Positions 40,971 through 52,841 of a stretch of DNA of 64,000 nt are shown piece after piece (within the stretch, counting starts at the first letter, position 1; every line of letters starts with the position of its first letter). Origin of the DNA: Stachybotrys elegans (lineage: Eukaryota > Ascomycota > Sordariomycetes > Hypocreales > Stachybotryaceae); the NCBI GenBank assembly GCA_020746835.1, contig JAGPNK010000013.1, forward strand, positions 310,001 to 374,000, read 5' to 3'. The notes below the pieces were generated by a model. That model was not told the origin of the DNA and did not search any database. It saw nothing but the letters and a program-made list of their open reading frames with translations. The translations under genes were made by a program, and so were the position numbers.

Positions 40971-42548
40971 CCCTTTCGCCCATGGGGAGACTGTGCTCTC
41001 CGCATCATGACCAATCTACGTAAGTAACCTTGTTTTTTTTCTCGTTCCTTATTCATGACATGCAAGCTGGGGCCCCAACGGGGAGAGGCCTGGGCTTTGA
41101 GGCTCCATGGGAGACTCCGTGATGGGGCGATTGTGCCGAGAAAACGGCCGAGCGTGACGGCATGGACGATGGGGTTCGGATGGGCCGAATGCAGCCACTC
41201 CGGGTGTTTCTGCCCGGTAGATGGTTGTTTTTTGATCGCTGAGTTGATATATTAAGCCGACTCCTGTGCCTTTCCCAACATAGTATCATCGTGTTGGACC
41301 GCCTGTCAATAGACTTGGTGATGTTGAGGCGCGCTGTCGCCGACTCGACTAACAAAATCTGCCGCCTCGATCGGCAGTAGGAGCCGCACGAGCGGGGCCT
41401 TGAACGTGCTAAAGATGCCGTCTTTCCCGTCCTCCAACCGGCCAGGCCCAGGCAAGTTGGGAGGCTTGTGAGAACCAAGCACCCGGTTAGCATCCGGGGC
41501 AACCCTGGCAGCGACACGAGCCAGACAAGCTTTTTGGGGGCTCGGGAAACATCGGAGCCAAACGCTTCCCTACACCTCCCGACAATGGGTGTTGTTTCCA
41601 TGTCCTCCCCATTTTTTTCCCTCTCCTTGTTTTCTAGATGGCTTCTAGAGCACGCCGGCGGTCCCACTTGGAATAACCTGGAAAAGTCTTTACACGCCAT
41701 CGTCATGCAGGTGACTGCTCATGTCGGTCGATGCCCGATGGTACATACGTCAGAGAGCATTCCGGCGAAGGAGCGAGACCGTGCTTCCACTAGACCAGCT
41801 GTTGGAAAGCAGATGACGGAGCTTTCCCTCATGTACCAGTCCACCTGCTTGAAACCCATTTGGCGGAAACTAGTCTGCTGATCTCACCAAATGCCATTCA
41901 TTATTCTGGCGGCATGATATTGCTTATCTATACATGAATAAATTGGCATGTAAGCAGCTCCAAGTTCATAGTTCATAATATCTCCCATGGTTAGTTCAAA
42001 CGGAGGTGCTAGTCTTCTTTTGTTCAATGTAGCAAATGATTGTTATATGTCACAGATCAATGTAACAACATAATAGCACATCAGAAGATACAGTTATGTG
42101 CAAAAGCACCTTCCTCTTCAGGATTTGTTAGTCATTCATAAGAGTACTTAAATATACATCTATCTACTTGCTCAGCTCAGCTCCCTTGCTATTGAAAGTG
42201 GACCTTCCGAGCACAAATAAGCCCATAACGGCATTCCAGGGTCATTATTGAAGTTTCTCAAGGTTTCCCCAGGTACTCAGCTGTCAACCAAAACCTCTCC
42301 AAGATGCATCTAGTCCGACTTATACCCGATATCACCCAACCATGCATCCCAAAATGAGGCTCAGCAAGGTACCCCTCTTTCGCCCTACTCCCTGATGCCT
42401 AACCATGACCCCTTTCGGATAGAATTCTTCCATCGTGTCCTTCTCACCAGCCTCGGCAGCGACGTGCCTTCACTAGAGTTAGTTTCAGTGAAGCCGCACT
42501 CCGCCCCGTGGATTCAATAATCGCACCGAGCCAGCGCCTGCTTGGCCG
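40971..42548. other. Divergent intergenic region between sugar transporter and PNP-NLR
   Basis: About 1.6 kb. Frames of up to 217 codons occur on both strands but have no family features. The part from 41880 on is AT-richer and probably belongs to the NLR promoter. Confidence 0.5.
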
Positions 42549-45500
42549 ATGCTCATAATGGCCCGCACGAAGCTCAACCACGACAGCTACCAAATCGGCT
42601 GGATCTGCCCACTAGAAGTCGAACAGATCGCAGCGATGGAAATGCTAGACGAAGAACATGAGCCTTTGGAACAACCCTCCGCCGACCATAATGTCTATAG
42701 CCTCGGCAGCATCAATGGCCATAATGTGGTTATTGCTGGACTCTATCAGACTGGCAACTGCTCCGCAGCTGTAGTCGTCACGCAAATGAGAATGACATTC
42801 CCCAAGCTCAAATTTGGCCTGCTGGTCGGCATCGGAGGTGGTGTGCCGGTAGAAACGGATGAGGGGCTTGTCCGTTTGGGACATGTGGTTGTTAGCAAGC
42901 CGACTGGCGAACATTCTGGGACCGTGCAATACGACCACGGCAAGGCACTGGAGGGTCGTTTCGAGCGTACCGGTGCCCTTGCACCGCCACCAGCAACATT
43001 GCTTAGTGCTGCGCAAGCCCTTGCTGTCCATCGAGCGAGGACGGACGAGGACCCCGTTTGGGCAAATATTCAGAGGATTCAGGCGCAACGTCGACGTCTT
43101 CGACGGTACAAATTCCCGGGCATCTCTGAAGACTACCTTTATCAACCCAGCTACATCCATCAGACAGCAGGCCTCTCCTGCGAAGAAGGAGGGTGTCATG
43201 CCGAGCAGCGTATCGAACGACTGGCTGACGAAGACGACGAGTCCTACATCGTTGTGCATCGGGGCAATATAGCTTCGGGAGAGTTGGTCTTGAAAAATGC
43301 CGGGCTCAGAGATCTCCTGGCGCACCAACACAGGGTTCTCTGCTTCGAGATGGAGGCAGCGGGAGTACTTGCGGACTTTCCTTGTCTGGTCATCCGGGGC
43401 ATATCCGACTATTGTGACTCCCATAAGAATGACCGATGGCATGGCTATGCGGCTGCGGCCGCGGCCGCATATGCCAGGCAACTTTTCTTTCATTTGCCTG
43501 TTGAGGCGGTGCCAAAGTGAGCATGCAACCGTGGTTGAGATTATAACGACATCGCTGACTCTAAGGGCAGCGCCGAGCGGAATGATCAAAGTCCAGGCAG
43601 TTGGTCTGAAAAGTGTACGTAGAAAACACCAAAGATGATTAAGTGCTCAGGCTAAATACTTCTAGGCATTGTGCCGTATCCTAGCAATCCAGACTTCGTG
43701 GGACGCTCGAAGATCCTCCAACAGTTGAAGGATAACCTGGGCCACACACAAGAGACCAGTGGCACTTCTCAGCCTAGAGTATCTGTGTTCGGCCTAGGTG
43801 GTATTGGGTATGTCTTTTGACTTGATGAAAGAATAAGCAACTAATATTTAGAAGAAAAACACAGATTGTCTTAGCGTATGTGTACTGGTTGCAGGAGATG
43901 TACCCTTCGATAGCCATTCTTTGGGTTCATGCCAGCAACGCTGAACGGTTTCGCCAATCGTTCAAGGCAATTGCGGAAGAGTATCAGATCCCCGGCCATG
44001 ATGATGCCAAAGTTGATACCTTGGCTATAGTCAAGGCCTGGCTGGAGAAAAGGGACGGCAGACGATGGCTCATGGTTGTTGATAATGCCGATGACATGCA
44101 GCTTTTCTTTCCTCCGCCGACAAGATCTACTTTGAGCACAGCTGAGCCAAATGATGGCAAAAGCTTCTCGGAGCATCTGCCCGAATGCGCCCATGGAGCT
44201 CTTCTTGTTACAACCAGGAACAAGCAACTTGGGATCAAACTGGCCAAGGGCCAGTGTGTCATCGGAGTGGATCGCATGGATGAGGATGAATCGGAGCACC
44301 TGCTGCGCGCCAAACACATACATGCGACTTCTCCTGAGTTATTGACACTATCAGCTCGGCTGGAGCATCTACCGCTGGCGCTCGTCCAAGCCGCAACTTA
44401 CATTCAAGAGATGTCCATCACGGTGGCAAAATATCTCGAACTACTAGGAGAGACCGACCAACACACAGTACACCTACTGAGTAAGGAGTTTGAGACTGTT
44501 GGACGAGACACCAAAGCTCCCCGGGCCGTGGCACAAACGTGGATTCTCTCGTTTCAGCAGATTGAGCAGCAGCAAGCTTTAGCCAGCAACCTCTTGTCTT
44601 TCATGAGTTTTTTCGACCGTCAGGAGATACCAGCAACGTTTCTTTCTCACTATACCAAGCAAAACACAAGTGAAGAAGCAATCGGCGATCTAGTGCTCAC
44701 TGAAGCATTGGGCATCCTAAAAGCTTTCTCCTTTGTGACCGAAGACAACGACGGGAATTACGATATGCATCGTCTTGTGCAGCTAGTGACACGCAAGTGG
44801 CTTGCTAGTTGTGGTACAGTCGACCGATTTGGAAAAGAAGCGCTCCTAACTTTATCACATCTTTATCCCTTTGGCAAATATGAGACTCGGACAATATGCA
44901 GTGCCTACCAGTCACATGCAAGCGCCGTGCTACAATCATGCAAAATTGATTCAAAAGACAAAGACGCAGCCAACGCAAAAGCAGGCCTTCTTCATTGCAT
45001 GGCTGGATACCTTAACTTTGAAGGGAAGTGGGGTGATGCAGAAGCGCTGTGCGCAGAAGCAACACGTATCAGAAGAAAACTATTCGGAGAGGATCATGAC
45101 TATACACTGGCAAGCATGAGTAATCTTGCATCCATATTAAGGAGGCAGGGCCGATGGGAAGAGGCAGAGAAGCTTGAAATGCAGGTAATGGAGACTCGCA
45201 AGATAAAGTTTGGCATAGACCATCCTGATACGCTGAGAAGCATGAGTAATCTTGCATCAACATTTTGGGAACAGAGTCGATGGGATAAGGCAGAGAAGCT
45301 TGATATGCAGGTAATGGAGACTCGCAAGATAAAGCTTGGAGTAGACCATCCTGACACGCTGATAAGCATGCATAATCTTGCATCAACACTTTCGGACCAG
45401 GGCCGATTGGAAGAGGCAGAGAAGCTTGAGGTACAGATAATGGAATCTTACAAGATGAGGCTTGGGGCAGACCATCCTGACACGCTGACAATCATGGATA

Positions 45501-45655
45501 ACCTCGCCTGGACTTGGTATGGTATGGAAAAGAAATCAGAGGCTATGGACTTGATGCGCTTATGCATTCGCCTTCGGCAAGCTAAGTTAGGACTGGATCA
45601 TCCTCATACACAAGCATCAATGTTCGCCCTGGACCGTTGGGAAAGTAAAGGCTAA
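42549..45655 (+). CDS. PNP-NB-ARC-TPR NLR-like receptor, 984 aa
   Basis: Four exons: 42549-43516, 43571-43614, 43666-43807 and 43855-45655, total 985 codons with stop. The last acceptor is taken at 43853-43854 because only this yields the P-loop FGLGGIGKT (residues about 379-387); one three bases earlier inserts an Arg. Domains in order: a purine-nucleoside-phosphorylase-like domain (1-310) with GIGGG at 94-98, FEMEAAG at 266-272 and the RGISDYCD segment with D287, so its active site looks intact; NB-ARC, starting at VPYPSNPDFVGR, with LMVVDNAD as Walker B; and at least four TPRs of 42 residues (GRWEEAEKL..., DHPDTL). Fungal NLRs of this layout are thought to sense ligands by the repeats and signal through the nucleosidase-like domain. 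MARTKLN at 42558 is a likely alternative start. Confidence 0.92.
44988..45620 (+). repeat. 126-bp tandem TPR-coding repeats inside the PNP-NLR gene
   Basis: The phrase AGCATGAGTAATCTTGCATC or a close form starts at 45113, 45239 and 45365, and a diverged copy at 45491: exact 126-bp (42-codon) steps. Middle copies are nearly identical in DNA, including synonymous sites, which suggests recent duplication or gene conversion. Confidence 0.9.
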
Positions 45656-46411
45656 ATATACAGTTCCCCTTTGGTTATTTCAGCTTCATCGTATAGTGTA
45701 GTCAAGTTCGAGTTCAGCGTCTAGATATCGGCTATAACCGTCTTAGGCCTCAGGTGGTTCTCACGGGGTTCGCCATAGAAACGGATCGAGTTTTGACTCG
45801 TTTCGGCGGGCACTGATGCTGATTAGGACTGTCCTGTAAAGCGCTAATAGTATCAGTCGTATGAGCAGACGTCAAATGCATATATATCTTCACCTGTGAG
45901 TATGAATAGTATCTGACAGCGATGGGAGCCAATCTGAATTGCAGTGTTGCCTCGTTTGAAGGCCTGTGGGAGATTGAATCTGGAATTGTCACTTTAAAAC
46001 GAAGTCGTGTATGGGGGCCTTCTTTATGCTGTGGATATTTGATAATCGTAAAAGACTGGGAAACTGCTGTCCGCCAAGGCAAGTATGTTGATATCGTGCT
46101 TTGTGCTGGTTTGTGGTGTGGCTGACAGCACCGCCACGTTACTCAGCCACGTCCTCTTGGCAATATTTCCCAGCCTCCTCGTCAAAAATGGCCAAAATGG
46201 AGTGAGAAAGGATAAAGAAAGATGTGAATCAAGGCAGATAGCCCCATCTTGGGCAGCCAAGCGGAGGGCATTCTTGTTCCATTCCCAGACGACCTCACCG
46301 CGCGAACTTGCATCATCATTTGCTCTACAAACTTGCTGCACAAAACACACCCATCCACCACCGCCTCACCGCCATCTCACACCAACTCGTCTTCATCTTC
46401 ACCACCCGTAA
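45656..46411. other. Intergenic DNA
   Basis: About 755 bp between NLR and Mug113-like genes. Nothing beyond the promoter of the latter is seen, with a CA-rich leader just before its ATG. Confidence 0.5.
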
Positions 46412-47638
46412 ATGCCCTTCGTGGCCAACACGCCCGAGGCGCTTCTCGGCCGCTCCGACTCCAAGAACCCCAGCTCGACATGTCGCGGCATCACCTCTGG
46501 CGGACGTCCCTGCCGCCGTCCTCTCGCGGCGGCCGCCTCCTCCGGCTCTCTCACTCCCAAGCGCCAGACCACGCCAGATCCCCGCGATGAGAGCCTCTAC
46601 TGCTGGCAGCACAAGGAGCAGGCGAGCCTCTCGGCGCACTCCTCCCCGGGCCCGCGCGGGACGGCCACGCCTATCCTCGAGCGCCAGACTAGCCTCGACA
46701 CGCTGGCCGACCGTCTCGGCCTCATGGATGTGCAGGATAAACCCAAGCGTCACGCCCAGCCCGCGCGTCCGAGACCAGCGCCCGCAAGCAAGCCCAAGAA
46801 GAGCCAATCCAAGCTCCAGGTCTGCTGCTTCTCCATCCCGCTGGAAGAAGAGCCCGCGCCGCCCAGACCTCAGCCTCGTCCCTTGCAGCGTCCAGCCACG
46901 GCGGCTGTACCCTCGCCGGCGCGCAAGTCCAAGCAGCAGCTCTCGGCGGATCATTCATCTCGTCTGAGTCCAGCGGCGGCCTCACCGGGCAAAAGGTCCA
47001 ACCGATCGCGCAAGTCCAACGCCTCGCAGACGGCGCAGCTCATGGATCTGATCCCCGACACCGTGGACACGCTGACTGCATCGGCGCTATTGACGGAGCT
47101 GGCCCGCCCCTACGTCGGCTCGGAGGAGCCGGGCTTCATCTACATGTTCTGGCTCACACCAGCGTCTTCCTCACCTCCGCCGGTGGACGCCGCACGCTCG
47201 CTGCTCACCCCGCCAACAGCCTCGCGCTCCCGCCGGCCCAGCGACGTCGTGTCGCAGTTTGCCAACCAAAAGTCCGGCACGGCGCGCAAGACGATGATGC
47301 TCAAGATCGGGCGCGCGTCCAACGTGCACCGGCGCATGAACCAGTGGCAGCGCCAGTGCGGGTACGACATCGAGGTGCTGCGCTTCTATCCCTACGTGCC
47401 GGGGGCGAGCGACTCGTCGTCGGGCGCGGTGCCGCACATGACGCCGCACTGCCACCGCGTGGAGCGCTTGGTGCACATTGAGCTGGCGGGCATGGGGCTG
47501 CGCAAGACGATGGATAGCTGTAAGACGTGTGGGCGAGACCATCGAGAGTGGTTCGAGGTGGATGCTACGCGGGATGGGATACAACATGTTGACGACGTGA
47601 TACGACGATGGATAGAATGGGATGAATCCCAAGTGTAA
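46412..47638 (+). CDS. mug113: Mug113-like protein with GIY-YIG (T5orf172/DUF1766) domain, 408 aa
   Basis: Single exon. The N-terminal 220 residues are low complexity (Pro, Ser, Lys, Arg) around two short conserved pieces: CRGITSGGRPCRRP with YCWQHKEQ (a small Cys/His zinc-like module, residues 24-67), and a VCCFSIP segment near 146. The C-terminal third (about 240-400) is the T5orf172 version of the GIY-YIG fold: GFIYMFWLTPA, then MLKIGRASNVHRRMNQWQRQC, the HxxxE-type HCHRVERLVHIEL and the CKTCGRDHREWFEV block. S. pombe Mug113 is up-regulated in meiosis, and the fold is related to nucleases, but the function is not known. Convergent with the carboxylesterase gene, with 79 bp between stops. 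Confidence 0.88.
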   Translation: MPFVANTPEALLGRSDSKNPSSTCRGITSGGRPCRRPLAAAASSGSLTPKRQTTPDPRDESLYCWQHKEQASLSAHSSPGPRGTATPILERQTSLDTLADRLGLMDVQDKPKRHAQPARPRPAPASKPKKSQSKLQVCCFSIPLEEEPAPPRPQPRPLQRPATAAVPSPARKSKQQLSADHSSRLSPAAASPGKRSNRSRKSNASQTAQLMDLIPDTVDTLTASALLTELARPYVGSEEPGFIYMFWLTPASSSPPPVDAARSLLTPPTASRSRRPSDVVSQFANQKSGTARKTMMLKIGRASNVHRRMNQWQRQCGYDIEVLRFYPYVPGASDSSSGAVPHMTPHCHRVERLVHIELAGMGLRKTMDSCKTCGRDHREWFEVDATRDGIQHVDDVIRRWIEWDESQV

Positions 47639-47717
47639 GAATGGCGCATGGACGGCGTTTGGTATGATATGACGAGCGACGACAGGACCGTAACGCTTTA
47701 GGAATACACAGCACACG

Positions 47718-49463
47718 TTAACTCCAAAGCTCCCTCGACACTTCGGGGCTGTTAATAAAGGCAATCCCCTCCTTCCTCCACGTATCATCCTCCACCCAGC
47801 TCTTGGTCGCATTCATAACGAGGTTCTTGGCACCGTCGTTATACCGCGGCCACTTGGGAAACAAACTCTCCGACCTCCCCGTGCAGTTGCTCGGGTTCGG
47901 GTCCAGTCGATGAACAAACCTAACATACGCCTCCCCGACATCCCTCGCGAGCTTGGCATGACTGTCGTACTCTGGGCTAGGCCCCAGCAGCCCCGTGATG
48001 TTCTGGAAGCTGAAGGCCACGTTGTCGAAATGCTTCACGCCACCCCAGGGATCCCCGTTCCAGAGCAGCTGGTCGAAGCGGTAGCTGTATACTGTGGTGC
48101 CCACCTCGGCCCAGAGCTTGGCCATCTTGCGTCTCCCGCTGATCATAACCATGTCGCCGCCCAGCGCGAAGGCGCGCCGCCATTGCGACCCCCTTGTTGG
48201 GTTCCTGGTGCAGTTGGTGATCTGGTAAGGCGGCTGCGTGCATGGGTCGTCGGGATACAGTTCCAGCAGCTTTCGCATCGTTGGTGGTGTCAGAGCGTAG
48301 TTTCTCCATTGAAACATCTCGACGAACAGCTCTTCCTCATTCGCGGGGTTTCCAATGGTGAAGCCTTCGTCTGTGTTGGCTCCGATTATCATGGGCACAG
48401 TATTGAACTTTCGCTCCGGTATCAATTGACTGGGATATCCCGTGAGAAAAGTGCCGTCGATCAGTGGGTTCCATGTGAGTTGAGGTCGCGCAGCGAAGAG
48501 AGTCTCTTCGTCGAGCGCTCGAAGACAGGCAACCTGATCTCTGCTTCCCCAACAGCCCGTCGTCCTCGTCAGGTTCTCCCAAGCCACAGTGTAGTAGCTG
48601 AGATCATGAATCTAACCAAGTCAGAAACGCGAGGAGAAGGCAGATGATATAACTGACCTGAGCCCCAGTAACGCCACCGCTCTCTAGAATCGCACCACGA
48701 TAGAGATTGTCGTTGCGCCCATCATAACTGAACATGTGGTAGGCAATGCTCTGAGCGCCGGCACTTTCACCCCATACAACAACCCTATCAGGGTCACCAC
48801 CGAAGGCTGCAATGTTCTCCTGGATGTATTGTAGAGCGAGCCTCTGGTCGAGCAAGCCCGCGTTGGAAGACCCTTCCTTGAGGAGGTTGAAGTTCTGGAC
48901 GAACCCCCACATTCCGAGTCGATAGTTGAAGCTCACAGCCATGATGGGCTCGCCAATGTCCTGGCTGACCTTGACGATGCCGGAGAGATTGTACTGGGCA
49001 TCATTTGCACTGTGGGCGTATAGTCCGCCACCATGAACCCACACACTGGGGATGGTTAGAATATGCCAGGATTCTCTATTGTAGATTTAACTTACAGCAC
49101 GGGAAGCGGCTTCTCCGGCTCACCAGCGGGACGCACCACGTTGAGCGTCAAGCAATCCTCTGCAATATTAGTGGTATCGGCGTACTGGCTACATCGGTGT
49201 CCGTATTTAGTCGCAGACCGTTCTTCTTCAAAAGACGTGTTCAGACTGTGAGGCACCCTGAAGCGCAGATCCCCGACGGGCGGCTGGGCATATGGAACTC
49301 CAAGAAAGACATCCTGATCCCAGGAGGGGAGATAGGCGCCAATGTACGTGCCGTTCGCAGTGCGGGCTTTGGGGGATGGGGCATCAGCAGCGATGGAGGT
49401 CGATGCCAACAAGAGCCATGAAAAGACGTAGAGTCCTACGCCGCGTCTTATAACGCCACTCAT
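47718..49463 (-). CDS. Secreted type-B carboxylesterase/lipase, 549 aa
   Basis: Three exons: 49096-49463, 48658-49045 and 47718-48611; all joins keep frame. A signal peptide with a basic start is seen (MSGVIRRGVGLYVFSWLLLASTSIAA). Family landmarks follow: FLGVPYAQPPVGDLRF near residue 55, EDCLTLNVVRP, oxyanion hole HGGG at 127-130, nucleophile S217 in GESAGAQS, the acid in NTDEGF, and His in GVKHFDN. Four or more NxS/T sites suit a secreted glycoprotein. Such enzymes split esters or triglycerides outside the cell; some relatives act on mycotoxins, lignin-linked esters or cuticular lipids. The length is normal (about 540-570 aa). Confidence 0.93.
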
Positions 49464-49879
49464 GACGAAGCCTGGATGGAATGATGATTTTCACAACGAT
49501 GTTCAAGCAGAGGACAGAGTTTAAATACTGCAGCACCCCTGACTCAACCTACCCCGGATATCCGGGGCCTCCCGCTGTCCCCTCTTCCCCGCGGACTTGT
49601 ATGTGCACACGACGAGTCAAATGTCGGATAATGAAGGTTCTCCATAACTTGATTGTATCAGAAACAAGGACGCCGGCATTGTGAAGGGAATTAATCCATC
49701 CGGGGAAAGCCGGGGGCGGAGTCTCCCCTCTTGAGAGAAATCCCACCAATGAGATAATGCTATGACTGCGCTTCAGTCGTCAGCTTGGCCTAAAGCGCTG
49801 GAATACACGGCGTGCGTCGACCTGAAGTCCCGCAGTGGTCCAAGGATCTGAATATTCATCTAATGCAATTCCCCTTGAT
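49464..49879. other. Intergenic space
   Basis: About 415 bp holding the carboxylesterase promoter and the 3' end of the next minus-strand gene. Nothing else is seen. Confidence 0.5.
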
Positions 49880-50975
49880 TCAACATGCATTCCTCATCTC
49901 CATAATGAAAGTGCCCAGAGCTCGCTCCACCTCCGACGTCTTCCGGCACTCGACCTGGACATACGATATGTTCAGGGGGTCGCAGGGGAAATGGCGCGAT
50001 GGCATCTCAAACCGATCAAGGTACTGGCGCGGTATATCTGCCCTGTACAAGCAAAGGGACTTGGAATCTTTGCTGAGTGCCCACGCAAATGCCTGCAAGA
50101 CAAGTTAGCATACAGTATCCGGATGGCTGAGTGCGGAGACAAACCTTGAAGTTTAAGCGGTCTGTTGGATGGAGTATGCGCGCTGCTCGTCCGTTTGACT
50201 GGGCCATGGCTATCAGAGCAGCAGCGATATAAGGGTCTTCAGGGTCCGCCTCCATCGTGTGCACTTTGCCTGAGGTAAGCCCGTAATAGGGGTACAGCCT
50301 CTTCCGTATCTCCCAGACGTTGGTAAGGTCAATGTCAGCTACATTGACGCAATCACTTTTGCAACTCCAATCTCTGACCGCACGGGAACAGAACTCGTAG
50401 ATGACTCTGTTTCGGTCAAATGTCATGAATATAGTCCCCAAGAGGCTTTTGTGCTCCAAGCTGGGACTCAGGAGGTCAGGGTTTGCGCAGAGACTGATTT
50501 CATGGTCATAAAGAAATCTGCGAATACATTTGATAGCACCATCTCTGGTCAAGCCGTTATGTGCCTGGAGCATCTGGGCGGTCCTACTCAGCGTGGACAG
50601 TGTTCCCAGAGTGTTCTCGTAGGTTGATGGGAGCCCAAGGATATCCCTCTTCTGGAACTGAATATTCAGAACCTGCAGATGCTTGTCTGCCCACATCTCC
50701 GGCGTCGTGAACAGTCGCTGGCGGGGATGCTGCCGGATTATGTCGTTGATGGAAGATGGCTCGACAGGTCGTGCGCGAATTGGCCAGCCAGGTTTCTTAG
50801 ATGCCTTTGACAGACGAGGTATAACAATGACCTTTCCACGACGGGGTGTGAACGTTGGACGTGCCCACGTTCTCGGCTTGATGCCAGGAGCAGTATTTTT
50901 GGTAGAAGCCATGCTTTTTGTAGTTGAGCTGCTACAAATGGTCGGATAGGTTGGCGTGAGTGTTGGGTCTTCCAA
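49880..50975 (-). CDS. Fungal protein of unknown family, 347 aa
   Basis: Two exons: 50145-50975 and 49880-50092, joined by an intron with donor GTTTGT, a GCTAAC branch motif and acceptor GCAG; the join gives RLNFKAFAWALSKDS. The first 70 residues are basic and Pro/Ser/Thr-rich; a helical middle follows; then PEDPYIAAALIAMAQ near residue 255 and LYRADIPRQYLDRF near 300. A last exon that carries conserved-looking sequence across a clear intron supports a real gene. I know of similar unannotated proteins in Fusarium-type fungi but no domain name. No signal peptide or membrane segment. The start at 50975 is uncertain; MASTKN at 50912 is a good alternative. Confidence 0.7.
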
Positions 50976-52841
50976 GATTGGTGAAAGCAGAAGCCGAATG
51001 CTCGGTTTATATGGTCACAAGATGCCATATTCAATTTTGACTTTACATTCGAAGCCCACACTTTTAACTTGCCAACTGAGTCTGGCAACCTTCCTGTGAA
51101 TTCTAAAGTCAAGCCATGAGTCTCAAGGTCGTAGCTGATTGGCGAACCGAGGTCAGGCGGACATGAAAAAGCTTTTGATCGCATAATGAGAACGGCTATC
51201 GTAAATTTCTAGCCAAGTTTTCACGTAGGCACCAGGAATCAAGGCTCCTTTGGAAGGCAAATTGTAGGTTCTCGTAGGCAGGAGTATCTGTATCTGCTGG
51301 AACCTAGTTGGAACCTTCACTGCAATTTTCCCCCTCCCTGGGTCGAAGGATGTGTTGAAACCCTATCGGCAATCTTCGAGGTCGACTCACACAAAGTTGC
51401 AGGTAAATGGAACAAGCAAAGCGAAACGTGTAATCACATGGCCAATACTGGTTCATATCGTGCCTGCATTGGAAACACAGTCAATATCCACGATTCGAAC
51501 GTATAGAGATACGTGTGTCGGGCGACTAGCCGGAACCAGATCCGCGTACCATCATTTTGGCGACTGGGCCGAACCGAAATGCTGGGAGACGATCGCTGCG
51601 AAGAAACGGCCGCCGAGTCGCAGCGATAATGGAGCCGTTTGTTCAGCTAGCTGCAGGTAAGCCTACAGGCCATGGGTCCAGTGGCCCGAGATGCTTGGCA
51701 AAGACGAGCTTCCCCATTCAATATTCATACGCCACAGGAGGCATGCGCAAGGGGAAAGACAGTAGGCACCGTCGTGTGGGCGAATCAGAGCACCAACGGT
51801 CGCAATGTGACGACAGGGATGCCCAAAGGATTAGGATTAGGCCCATCGGGGTTTCGGTCAGTGCCTGGGCGATGGCCCGCGCCGATGGAGGCTACAAAGG
51901 ATCCGAGGCGAACTCCGACCAGCGCGAAGCAACAGCTATATCGCAGATGTCGCTTAGTAGCTGGTCAGGACGAGAGCGGATGTGGTAGAACGCGTGAGAG
52001 TGCCGTACAAAATCCTGATTATCAGCATAAGCGACTTGTGCCAATTAAAAAGGGAGTCGTGTACTCGTCAGCCGGGAAGAAGATCATCCCCTCGCCTCCC
52101 AATGGAAATGTGCAGGCGACCAACACATGGAAAGATTCCGCCGAGAGTTGCATGCGTCAGCTTCCAGAAGATGGACATGGAGAACATGGGGGTAGCCGGC
52201 CAAGTCCGTCGTGGCAACGCCGGGGACACTGGGCAACGAGGGTGTGTGGGCTTGCTTGGGAGGTTCCTCTGGTCCAATCAAGCCACCAGACCCTTTGTTG
52301 GGTAACCATTGCAGCTGTGTTTCGAGGTCGATACGCCGAGTCTTATCCAGTTGGCTGTGGTGGTGCGTCTCTCGCTATCGCCTCGGTGGAAGCTGGGCGG
52401 TTGTCTTGAATTCAAGGGAAGGAAATTACCTGTCTTATCTCGAGCGCACCAGCAACGGGGCGAGCTGGAAAGACGCCTTTCGTCACGTGGGGCACGTCGC
52501 CCTGAACGATGCGCGAATCAGCCAACCACGTGCGGCGATTGAGCCTCTATCAGCAGCTACCAAAAGGTCCCGGGACAGCCAAGCGTCCACTGGGTGCCAA
52601 TGGCCGGCACTAGCGGGCGGTGCCTGGACGCGCCCTTGCGACCTTCCGCCTTGGGGATACCCTGGCAAGCCTCAATCATCAGCTTCCACCATGAATCCAT
52701 ATCCATAGTAATACAGTCAATCGCCTTCTTGGTATTAAAGACGCGGCGATCCCAGCGCCTGCTTGGGATTCTCCTCCCTTCCCCCCTCAACGTCTGTTGA
52801 TACGTTCGTTCGCCGTCAATTGTCCCCGAGCCGTTCCCAGA
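50976..52841. other. Large divergent intergenic region before the 5'-nucleotidase gene
   Basis: About 1.87 kb. Two overlapping plus frames (245 codons from 51672, 165 codons from 52211) have no family features, no signal peptide and composition like the surrounding DNA, so I do not call them. The region should hold promoters of both neighbours. Confidence 0.5.

Noticed and set aside
51488..51540. Possible tRNA on the minus strand (GTTCGAATC loop)
   Set aside because: The T-stem pairs poorly and there is no A-box or acceptor stem at the right distance.
51820..51845. GGATTAGGATTAGG-like telomere-type repeat
   Set aside because: Only two imperfect units and not TTAGGG; no support for an internal telomeric tract.
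51672..52409. 245-codon plus frame in the large intergenic space
   Set aside because: No signal peptide, domain or splice partner; overlapped by another open frame of similar length, so composition-driven.
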